Source: Acidobacteriota bacterium (GTDB lineage: Bacteria; Acidobacteriota; Terriglobia; Terriglobales; Acidobacteriaceae). From it: a stretch of DNA of 6,229 bases. The notes beneath the pieces are model-generated. The model was not told the DNA's origin, ran no database searches, and saw nothing but the letters and a program-made list of their open reading frames with translations. Below, one piece after another: positions 1 to 5,797 of the stretch (the first letter of the stretch is position 1; every line of letters starts with the position of its first letter). Location: contig JAJZIF010000243.1 of NCBI GenBank assembly GCA_021810735.1, positions 1 through 6,229 of the forward strand. The letters run 5' to 3'. Position numbers and translations under genes: made by a program.

Positions 1-33
1 GTTCAACTTCGGAATTCAGGCTAAAAGTACATC

Positions 34-84
34 GGCAGGTTGCGATTCGGAATCCCGGAGGGAGTTTTCCGGCCGCAACCTGCC
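34..84 (-). terminator. Candidate transcription terminator after the operon
   Basis: A perfect 11-bp inverted repeat (34-44 with 74-84; arm GGCAGGTTGCG) encloses 29 bases. These contain a second small stem, CCGGA (55-59) with TCCGG (68-72), so the whole can fold as a long branched or stacked hairpin. It lies 68 bases past the stop codon of the cytochrome b fusion. Read on the minus strand, a short TTTT run (23-26) follows the stem after about seven bases, which is weaker and more distant than a classical U-tract. A terminator for the operon is the simplest reading. A bidirectional terminator or a 3'-end stabilising hairpin is also possible, since the gene beyond position 1 is not visible. Confidence 0.45.
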
Positions 85-117
85 TTTGTAAGGCTGAAAC
101 TGTTGGGAGCTGATGAC

Positions 118-140
118 TGCCGGCAGAGATGGAGCCGGCA
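118..140 (-). repeat. Inverted repeat just after the cytochrome b fusion
   Basis: A perfect 7-bp inverted repeat, TGCCGGC (118-124) with GCCGGCA (134-140), has a 9-base loop and starts 11 bases past the stop codon. No T-run follows on the minus strand, so it is not a standard intrinsic terminator by itself. It may protect the 3' end of the mRNA or act together with the larger hairpin at 34-84. Confidence 0.4.
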
Positions 141-151
141 GCCATCCGGGG

Positions 152-3100
152 TTAGCGGTTGTACCTGAGGGAGCGGACGAAGGCGACGAGAGCCTTCATG
201 TCGGTCTTGTTCAGGTCGATCGCGGGCATGCCATGCGACTGCATGAGTTCCGACGGATGAAGGAGCAGGTGCTCGATCATGGACGGAGGAAGCTCAGAGG
301 CGGTGGCAGTGAGCGAGGGAGCGGCTGCCGTGCCTTGCATGCTGCCATCGCCGTGGCAGGTGGAGCAGCGCTGCTTGAAGTAGACGCGCTGGCCCGCCAG
401 TTCTAGGGGAGTGAGCTTGTGCGGCGGATGATGCACAACAGCCGCCGCGGCTTTGGCTATACCCGGTGTGGGCTTCTTCAGCGTGGCCAGGTAGGCAACC
501 ACCTCGTTGAGCTGGGTGTTATCGAATCCGAAGGTCGGCATGCCTCCGGCCTTCATCTTTGCGTTGGGCTGGCGGATGAGCGCGATGAGCTGGTCGTGGG
601 GAACCGTCCTGGTGATGCCGATCAGCGAGATGGCCAAGGGGGTTCCCACGCCGCCGACGCCGTGGCAGGCGGTACAGCCGCGGGTATCGAAGATGTGCTG
701 ACCGGCTGCCGCCAGGCCAGTGAGCGCGGTCTGCTGAACCACCGGTTTGGCGGCCGGTGGCGCAGGGGCTTCCGCGGCTTTGGCTTCCGTTGCAGGGGCC
801 GGAGCAGCGGCATGCGTTGGCGCGGCGGGTGCAGCTGAGGCTGGTGCAGACTCGGTGGTCTTGAAGATGACGACGGCCGGTACGCCGGGAGCGCGATGCG
901 CCGGAGGCGGCATGGAGTTGAGGAACGCCCACAGATCGTTGGTTTCCTGGTCAGTGAGCGGAGCGGGTGGCATGCCCTTGGCCCTCATGGCCGCAACCGG
1001 ATGATGAATGAGCGAGCTGAAGGTGGATTCGGGGAAGTAGTGGCCGATGCCGGCCAGGGGCGGGGCGATGGCGGTGCCCTGTGCCGTGGGTCCATGGCAG
1101 GCCATGCAAGTGTGCTGCTGGAAGAGTGCATGACCGGCGGCAATGTTGCCCGCCGGCGCTGTGGTGGAGGTTGCGGCCGTTTCCTGAGGCGCCGGTTTGG
1201 CGGCCGGTGGCGGAGGAGCCGCAGCTGCCACTGTCCTTGTTGTGCGAGCCGTAGCGGCAGCATGTGCGGGTGCGGATCCAGCCGTCTTGAAGATGACGAC
1301 GGCCGGAACGCCGGGAGCCCGATGCGCCGGAGGCGGCATGGAGTTGAGGTAGGCCCAGAGCGCCTGGGTCTGCTGGTTGGTGAACGGGTTGGCCGGCATG
1401 CCCTTCGCCCTCATGGCGGCGTTGGGATGATGCACGAGCGAGCTGAAGGTGGATTCCGAGAGGTAATGACCGATGCCGGCCAGGGGCGGCGCAATGGCGG
1501 TGCCCTGGGCCGTGGGTCCGTGGCATGCCATGCAGGTGTGGGTCTGGAAGATCTGATGGCCTTGTGCAATGAGCGGTGAATTGGCGCTGCCGGAGGGCGA
1601 TGCAGCCGGTACGGCCGCGGCCGCCGGAACGGCTTGAGGCGCGCCATTGGGTTGGGGAGCCGCACCGTTCGCCTCGGTTGCGGGCGTTGGGTTCATGGCC
1701 GGCGGGACATTCTCTTCCGGTGTGCCGAGAGCATGCAGATAGGCGATCAGTTCTTCGACTTCAGGAATCGGCAGGCTGGGTGCGCCGGGCATGCCTGCGC
1801 TACGGAAGGCTGGGGACGGATCATGAATGATCGATACCAGTGTTGCATCGTTGAATTTCTTCCCGATGCCGACCAGGGACGGGCCGACGGCGCCACGGCC
1901 TCGAGCACCATGGCAGCTGGAGCAGCCATTCTGCTGGAAGAGCGCTTTGCCGCGGGCAACCTCTGGGTTGTAAGTTCCGGGTGCGAGCAGGTTGAGAGCA
2001 CCGGGCGACTGCAGGAACGGCTGGAAGGGAGCCGCCGAATAGGCCTTTTCCTGAGCTGCCTGCTGCGCCAACTGCATGCGCACGGTGGGATTATGCATGT
2101 CCTGGTAGTGGCTGAGGAAGCCGAGATAGAGCAGTCCACCGAAGAGGATGGAAACCGCAAGCAGTGGAATGGGACGGCGCCAGGGGCGGCGTTCGAGGCT
2201 GCGATCGAGGAACGGCAGAAGGAAGAAGAGCAGCGCGACGATGCCCGGTGCGATCACGACACCGAAGACAGTGGCCGGGCCCTCCCAGAACTTGAGCCAT
2301 TCAAAGATGGGCAGGTAGTACCACTCAGGACGAGCGATGAAGGTGGTGGAGGCCGGGTTGGCGCGAGGTCCGAGCGTGACCGGATGGAAGTAAGCGAGGA
2401 ATCCGAGGCCAGCGACCAGCAGCAGAGAAAAGACGAGGTCCATGAGGACCTGCTTGGGATAGAAGCTTTCCGGCGGGAGTTTAGGTTCGACCGGGTCTTC
2501 GTTGATGGGCCCGGCCGCGCCAGCCTTGCGGAAGAGATAAATATGCACGGCAACGAAGGCGAAGAGGATCGCCGGGAGAATGATGACGTGCATGAGATAG
2601 AAGCGGGAGAGCGTGAGCGTGCCGATGGTGTCGCCGCCGCGCATGAGGTGCGCGGTCCAGGGGCCGATCAATGGAATCGTAGAAACGATATTGGTGGCGA
2701 CCGCGGTGGCAAAGTAGGCTTTCTGGTCCCACGGCAGGAGATAGCCGGTGAAGCCCATGGCGAGGACCAGGATGGCGAGCACGCCACCCGCGGCCCAGAG
2801 GAGTTCGCGGCGTCCTTTGTAGGCTCCCCACAGAAAAGTTTGCAGAAAGTGCAGGGCCAGCACGATGATCATGGCGCTGGCGCCGTAGACGTGGAGGCTG
2901 CGTAGAAATTCTCCGGCAGCCACGCGCTTGCTGATATAGGCGACGGTTACGTGCGCATTTTGCGCCGAGGGGACATAGTAGAGCGCGAGGCAGAGGCCGG
3001 TAATGACCTGGGAAATAAAAATGAACAGAAGTCCTGAGCCAAAGACATAGGCCCAGCGAGCGCCTCCGGGGATGGGCTCATCGAGGGATACGCGGAGGAT

Positions 3101-3178
3101 GAGGTTCATGCCCGTGCGGCTTTCGAGCCAGCCGAGGAGCTTCTGCGTACGAGTAGTGGGATTTTCCTGTTGCGACAT
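152..3178 (-). CDS. Cytochrome b (b6/subunit IV type) fused to five c-type heme domains
   Basis: This 1008-residue protein is the membrane core of a Rieske/cytochrome b quinol-oxidising complex. Residues 42-217 hold four membrane helices with heme ligand pairs H96/H110 and H197/H212. The 14 intervening residues of the second pair match cytochrome b6 rather than mitochondrial-type b. The quinol-site motif PEWY is intact at 284-287. Three more helices follow (about 246-266, 304-323, 337-356), giving seven in all, which should place the C-terminus in the periplasm. The tail carries five CxxCH sites (C419, C549, C691, C835, C938), each followed by a GMP whose Met (463, 594, 736, 880, 984) is the likely distal ligand. 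Long Pro/Ala-rich linkers separate the domains. The ATG at 3178 is preferred over the TTG three bases upstream because AAGGAGA sits 4-5 bases before it. No separate cytochrome c1/f gene is visible, so the tail probably replaces it. The family call is firm; the electron route is inference. Confidence 0.93.
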   Translation of the reverse strand: MSQQENPTTRTQKLLGWLESRTGMNLILRVSLDEPIPGGARWAYVFGSGLLFIFISQVITGLCLALYYVPSAQNAHVTVAYISKRVAAGEFLRSLHVYGASAMIIVLALHFLQTFLWGAYKGRRELLWAAGGVLAILVLAMGFTGYLLPWDQKAYFATAVATNIVSTIPLIGPWTAHLMRGGDTIGTLTLSRFYLMHVIILPAILFAFVAVHIYLFRKAGAAGPINEDPVEPKLPPESFYPKQVLMDLVFSLLLVAGLGFLAYFHPVTLGPRANPASTTFIARPEWYYLPIFEWLKFWEGPATVFGVVIAPGIVALLFFLLPFLDRSLERRPWRRPIPLLAVSILFGGLLYLGFLSHYQDMHNPTVRMQLAQQAAQEKAYSAAPFQPFLQSPGALNLLAPGTYNPEVARGKALFQQNGCSSCHGARGRGAVGPSLVGIGKKFNDATLVSIIHDPSPAFRSAGMPGAPSLPIPEVEELIAYLHALGTPEENVPPAMNPTPATEANGAAPQPNGAPQAVPAAAAVPAASPSGSANSPLIAQGHQIFQTHTCMACHGPTAQGTAIAPPLAGIGHYLSESTFSSLVHHPNAAMRAKGMPANPFTNQQTQALWAYLNSMPPPAHRAPGVPAVVIFKTAGSAPAHAAATARTTRTVAAAAPPPPAAKPAPQETAATSTTAPAGNIAAGHALFQQHTCMACHGPTAQGTAIAPPLAGIGHYFPESTFSSLIHHPVAAMRAKGMPPAPLTDQETNDLWAFLNSMPPPAHRAPGVPAVVIFKTTESAPASAAPAAPTHAAAPAPATEAKAAEAPAPPAAKPVVQQTALTGLAAAGQHIFDTRGCTACHGVGGVGTPLAISLIGITRTVPHDQLIALIRQPNAKMKAGGMPTFGFDNTQLNEVVAYLATLKKPTPGIAKAAAAVVHHPPHKLTPLELAGQRVYFKQRCSTCHGDGSMQGTAAAPSLTATASELPPSMIEHLLLHPSELMQSHGMPAIDLNKTDMKALVAFVRSLRYNR
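839..1114 (-). repeat. Heme domain repeat, copy 2 (third c-type domain)
   Basis: Residues 689-780 of the cytochrome b fusion form the second copy of a tandem intragenic duplication with a period of 142 residues (426 bases). By eye, 78 of 92 residues match copy 1, including TCMACHGPTAQGTAIAPPL and the post-domain stretch around PPPAHRAPGVPAVVIF. Differences cluster after the distal-ligand GMP and near residues 715-716. The matches extend to the DNA level, which suggests recent duplication or ongoing gene conversion. Confidence 0.85.
1265..1540 (-). repeat. Heme domain repeat, copy 1 (second c-type domain)
   Basis: Residues 547-638 of the cytochrome b fusion form the first copy of the duplicated heme domain (CxxCH at C549-H553, GMP at M594). 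The following linker is also partly repeated: PPAAKP occurs at 657-662 and again at 807-812. That spacing is 150 residues rather than 142, so the linkers differ by about eight residues even though the domains keep register. Confidence 0.85.
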
Positions 3179-3182
3179 CAAA

Positions 3183-3189
3183 TCTCCTT
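3183..3189 (-). promoter_or_regulatory. Ribosome binding site of the cytochrome b fusion
   Basis: On the minus strand AAGGAGA lies in the 19-base gap after the Rieske stop codon, with TTTG between it and the ATG at 3178. This decides the start: the TTG at 3181-3179 would begin one base after the AAGGAGA element, too close for normal initiation. Confidence 0.75.
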
Positions 3190-3197
3190 CGTATGAG

Positions 3198-3758
3198 CTA
3201 GCTCACGACTTCGCGGTATGGAACATCCTCGCGGAAGAATTCGAAGTGAACGAGCAATTCTCCTTCTTTTTGTTCGGTGGGCAGAGGATCCATGCCACGG
3301 CGCGCAGGTCCTTTGACAAGTTTTCCATCCTCGCCGTAGACGCTGCCGTGGCAAGGGCAGACGAAGTCGCCTTTGGCAGCGCGCCATTGCACGGTGCAGC
3401 CGAGATGGGGGCAAATCGATGAGAGCACGCGGATTTTGCCATCCTGTGTGCGCTCGACATAAACAGATTCGGTGGTGACGGTTTCGCGCCAGCCGTCGAG
3501 CCTGCGAAAGGTGATTTGCTTGAGGACGGGTCCACTGCCCTGGGGAGGGAGTGAGTCAACGATGCCGACTTTAGACCACTTGGATAACGCACTGTTCGCG
3601 TAGAGGGGGTAAAGCACATAGCGCAGAACGGGAATCGCCAGGAGTGCGCTCATCGCGACGCCGCCGACCCCCAGCAGGGCTCCAAAAAAGGAGCGCCTGC
3701 TGATGACGATGACGTTGCTGTCAAGTTCCCGGACGGGAGCGGGGTGATGCTGTTCCAT
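3198..3758 (-). CDS. Rieske 2Fe-2S protein of a cytochrome bc/b6f-type complex
   Basis: This 186-residue protein carries electrons from the quinol site of cytochrome b to the c-type hemes. The N-terminus has a twin-arginine motif, SRRSFFG (20-26), then a hydrophobic segment (about 25-50) that serves as Tat signal and membrane anchor. The C-terminal part has both cluster motifs: CPHLGC (C116, H118, C121) and CPCHGS (C134, C136, H137, S139). C116, H118, C134 and H137 should bind the cluster, while C121 and C136 should form the stabilising disulfide. GPARRGMDPLP (150-160) is the usual closing loop. The frame is open 76 codons further upstream into the preceding gene, but the ATG at 3758 puts the Tat motif at its normal place and follows AGGAGA (3776-3771), at a rather long 12-base spacing. 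It is 31 bases after the porin-cytochrome and 19 before cytochrome b, so very likely co-transcribed with both. All key residues are present. Confidence 0.94.
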   Translation of the reverse strand: MEQHHPAPVRELDSNVIVISRRSFFGALLGVGGVAMSALLAIPVLRYVLYPLYANSALSKWSKVGIVDSLPPQGSGPVLKQITFRRLDGWRETVTTESVYVERTQDGKIRVLSSICPHLGCTVQWRAAKGDFVCPCHGSVYGEDGKLVKGPARRGMDPLPTEQKEGELLVHFEFFREDVPYREVVS

Positions 3759-3789
3759 ATGGTTTTTTATTCTCCTGCCTGATTTGCCT

Positions 3790-5109
3790 TTAGTAGTTAA
3801 ACCAGACCGCCGCGTAAACGGTGTTGTTGTCGGATGCATTGCGTCCGGAACCATCGTAATTGACGCCGGAGCCGTTGAAGTGACTATAACCGGTGTAAGC
3901 GAGCGACAGGTCGATGTTCTGAACAGGCCAGTAGCTTCCCTGCACGATATAGCCACTGGTATTTGGACTGCCGGTGCGGCTGCCATCGATGGGATCGGGT
4001 GCGTAAAGAACCGGATCGTTGCTTCCTACAAGAGTGAAGTACTGACCAGTCAGATTGTACTTGCTGCCCCAGTAGTAGGTTGCGTTGACGCGGCCCTCGT
4101 CGAGGGTATGATCGGCCATGGCGGCTCCGCCCTGGTCGTAAGTGGCCTGCATGGTGGAACTCTCATGGATATAGGTTCCATGCACGGTGAGGGCATTGGA
4201 GCCGAAGGGGCGCTGGACGGTGAAGTCGAAGGCCGGATCCGTATAGTTGTCGGTCGGTCCGGTGACAGCGCCCGGGTAGGACTGCATGTACATGCCGTAG
4301 GTGCCGACCTCGATGTAATTCTTGCCGGCGTATTGCTGCCAGGCGAGGCGCCAGTAGGGAGCCGCACCGGAGATGTTGTAGCTGAAGTTCTGGCCGTCCG
4401 CGGGTGCGGGGCCACCGGCGTGCTCGGAGCGGTAGAGGGTGACGTCACCATAGAGGTGGTTGTCATACATGGCATAGGCGCCGGCGCCGGCGACATCCTG
4501 CGCGAGTCCGCCGTCGATGACAGGCGCCGCGATGGAGCCGGGGGTCTGGTCGGCGGAAATGTAGGGGAAGCCCCAGGCGGGAGTGCTGTTCCAGAGGTCT
4601 TCGACGGTGGGATTGTTGTTGAGGTCCAGACCCCATTGCAGCGTTTTGCCGTCGAGCTTGGAGGTCTTGGCGTAGCGGAGATCGGTGTTGTCCATGGTGA
4701 AGTGATCACTTTGGTGGTCGTAGGTGGTCTGTGCGAAGACGCCAAAGTGCGGTGCGATTGCGCCGGCGAGGAAGAGGCTCAACTGCTGCGGGAATTCGAC
4801 GGTGCCGTTCTGGGTGCCCGGCTCCTTGGTCTGGAGTCCGGTGTCGGAGACGAGCAGCATGACCGCCAAGGGGAGATTGTTGAGCAGCTGGAGGGATTTT
4901 CCATCTCCAATGGTGTGTTTCGGTTTGTTGCTGACGAGGGTGTAGCCGTTGAGCTTGAAAGCCCTGCCGAAGGCAGTCAGTTCGGGTGGATCGTAGTGGC
5001 AGACGTTACAGGAGAGCCCCGTCTGACGGGCGAAGCTGGGCACAGCCCACGCGGGCATGGTCCATCTGAGCAACAGTGCGATTACCGCTAATCTGACTAT
5101 GTGTTTCAT
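3790..5109 (-). CDS. Monoheme outer-membrane porin-cytochrome, Cyc2-like
   Basis: The 439-residue product begins with a Sec signal peptide (about 1-22, ending AWA). The mature end reads VPSFARQTG, with one heme site CNVCH (34-38) and then LTAFGRAFKLNGY. This order (PSFARQTG, CxxCH, xFGRxFKxxGYT) is what I know from Cyc2, the fused cytochrome-porin of Fe(II)-oxidising bacteria. From about residue 70 to the end the protein has alternating, aromatic-rich, Gly/Asn/Tyr-turn segments typical of an outer-membrane beta-barrel, closing with VWFNY. The length of about 440 also suits a one-heme plug inside a barrel. NNNPTVEDLWNSTPAWGFPY (164-183) looks like a signature of a subgroup that may differ from the classical iron oxidisers. 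GGAGGT (5127-5122) precedes the ATG by 12 bases. As the first gene of an operon with Rieske and cytochrome b, a role in moving electrons across the outer membrane is likely; substrate and direction are unknown. An ordinary porin with an N-terminal cytochrome domain of other function is the alternative. Confidence 0.72.
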   Translation of the reverse strand: MKHIVRLAVIALLLRWTMPAWAVPSFARQTGLSCNVCHYDPPELTAFGRAFKLNGYTLVSNKPKHTIGDGKSLQLLNNLPLAVMLLVSDTGLQTKEPGTQNGTVEFPQQLSLFLAGAIAPHFGVFAQTTYDHQSDHFTMDNTDLRYAKTSKLDGKTLQWGLDLNNNPTVEDLWNSTPAWGFPYISADQTPGSIAAPVIDGGLAQDVAGAGAYAMYDNHLYGDVTLYRSEHAGGPAPADGQNFSYNISGAAPYWRLAWQQYAGKNYIEVGTYGMYMQSYPGAVTGPTDNYTDPAFDFTVQRPFGSNALTVHGTYIHESSTMQATYDQGGAAMADHTLDEGRVNATYYWGSKYNLTGQYFTLVGSNDPVLYAPDPIDGSRTGSPNTSGYIVQGSYWPVQNIDLSLAYTGYSHFNGSGVNYDGSGRNASDNNTVYAAVWFNY

Positions 5110-5132
5110 TGGCGTCTTTCAACCTCCGTAGT

Positions 5133-5147
5133 GGCAGATGATCTGCC
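5133..5147. promoter_or_regulatory. 15-bp palindrome upstream of the porin-cytochrome start
   Basis: GGCAGAT-G-ATCTGCC is a perfect 7-bp inverted repeat about a single central base. It lies 24-38 bases before the ATG of the porin-cytochrome and just upstream of its ribosome site. If the transcript starts further upstream, the site is in the leader. It could be an operator for a dimeric repressor or, with a one-base loop, a poor hairpin. The tight spacing favours a protein site. No regulator is identified. Confidence 0.4.
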
Positions 5148-5334
5148 CATTGCGTGCAGGGTTTTATTGGCTTACTGCCCGTCAGGAGACAAAGGGTGTT
5201 TCCGGGCGGACACCATTGCGATCTCTGCGAATTGCTGTTGTTTTCGTACTGAATGACGGCTCAAGAAGATAGCAAATCCGCCACCTTCAAAATCGTCCAT
5301 TCTTTCTTACGTCAACGCCTCATTTCCTAATTTC

Positions 5335-5360
5335 CGAAGCATGCTTTCAGGCGTGCTTCG
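5335..5360. other. Hairpin in the operon leader
   Basis: A 10-bp stem (5335-5344 with 5351-5360, one T-G pair in the plus-strand reading) closes a 6-base loop. The left arm includes the perfect 10-bp palindrome AAGCATGCTT (5337-5346). No T-run follows on either strand, so an intrinsic terminator is unlikely. If transcription begins near 5396, this hairpin starts about 37 bases into the leader, where it could protect or regulate the mRNA. A DNA-binding site is the other possibility. Confidence 0.4.
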
Positions 5361-5402
5361 TTACGGGTCCCAAGAAATGAGCGATATGCGTTGACAGAAC
5401 GG

Positions 5403-5408
5403 ATAGTA
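5403..5408 (-). promoter_or_regulatory. Candidate -10 element of the operon promoter
   Basis: The minus strand reads TACTAT here, four of six matches to TATAAT and including the important second A and last T. With a start about seven bases on (near 5396), the CRP-type box at 5430-5445 is centred at -41.5, the standard class II activator position. The -35 region is poor, as expected for an activator-dependent promoter. It would give a leader of about 287 bases. Confidence 0.35.
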
Positions 5409-5429
5409 AATGGGCTGACAATGATGCAA

Positions 5430-5445
5430 TGTGATCACAATCACA
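5430..5445. promoter_or_regulatory. CRP-family consensus box
   Basis: The sequence TGTGA-TCACAA-TCACA is an exact match to the CRP consensus TGTGA-N6-TCACA. All ten defined positions match; with equal base use about 0.006 such sites are expected by chance in a window this long. It overlaps a second 10-bp palindrome, TGTGATCACA (5430-5439). It lies in intergenic DNA, 321 bases before the first operon gene. A CRP/FNR-superfamily activator is the natural candidate; no regulator gene is in the window, so cognate protein and signal are unknown. Confidence 0.5.
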
Positions 5446-5552
5446 GATGTCACGAGGGTGCAGACTCTGGAGAAGAGACGGAATCAGGGGGAAGAGTTCT
5501 CATTTGCAGCATAGGGCTCCACTCTGCAATCGAGATCAAACGTGATTCTGGT

Positions 5553-5572
5553 CCGAAGGGCGACCTCTTCGG
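5553..5572. other. Strong short hairpin in the intergenic region
   Basis: CCGAAGGG (5553-5560) pairs with CTCTTCGG (5565-5572) across a CGAC tetraloop, with one G-T pair. No T-run follows on either strand. It lies 226 bases past the glycoside hydrolase stop codon, so it may stabilise or mark the end of that transcript, but a terminator call is not supported. Confidence 0.35.
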
Positions 5573-5797
5573 AGGCGGTGTCAGATGACGAATCTCAGAT
5601 GCCCATCGACGGCTTTCCAGAATTTACGATGCGGCTTTGAGCGTTCATGTTACGACAATAACCTTTTACTACGCTTGGCCAATGAATTCAAACAGATGTT
5701 CCGGAGAGCACAGGTGGGAGTTGCGCCTTCCAACGAGGAGCGGGTTTACCGGATTGGCTGAGGATCACTGCTTGCGATGGCCTGGGGAGGTTAGGGG

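Larger units (their letters stand above)
5110..5797. other. 688-base intergenic region without a credible gene
   Basis: No open frame here has a convincing ribosome site, family resemblance or codon pattern, and base composition appears less GC-rich than the genes. It separates the glycoside hydrolase from the electron-transfer operon on the same strand and holds the likely operon promoter, a CRP-type box, several hairpins and a near-start palindrome, each listed separately. The part from 5573 to 5797 shows only a 7-base direct repeat (TCAGATG at 5581 and 5595). I see no clear terminator for the glycoside hydrolase within it. Confidence 0.6.

Noticed and set aside
1634..2905. 423-codon open frame on the plus strand opposite cytochrome b
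   Set aside because: It is in the same antisense codon register as the cytochrome b fusion; the product is charged and low in hydrophobic residues with no family resemblance. The minus-strand gene has all catalytic and heme motifs.
3759..3986. N-terminal extension of the Rieske protein
   Set aside because: The frame is open upstream but overlaps the 3' end of the porin-cytochrome and would put 76 residues before the twin-arginine signal. The ATG at 3758 has a ribosome site and gives a normal Tat N-terminus.
3784..5091. 435-codon open frame on the plus strand opposite the porin-cytochrome
   Set aside because: Its codons lie in exact register with the real gene on the other strand, so it is open only because the real gene avoids TTA, CTA and TCA codons. 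The product shows no recognisable domain; the minus strand has signal peptide, heme motif and barrel.
5266..5274. Extended -10-like element (TGC-TATCTT, minus strand)
   Set aside because: The hexamer is reasonable, but there is no acceptable -35 at 16-18 bases, and the CRP-linked site upstream has better geometry. It remains a possible second start.
5391..5396. TTGACA on the plus strand as a -35 element
   Set aside because: No -10-like hexamer lies 16-18 bases downstream and no plus-strand gene follows.
5391..5588. 65-codon plus-strand frame in the intergenic region
   Set aside because: It needs a TTG start, has no ribosome site that I can see, no recognisable motif, and runs through the CRP-type box and a hairpin.
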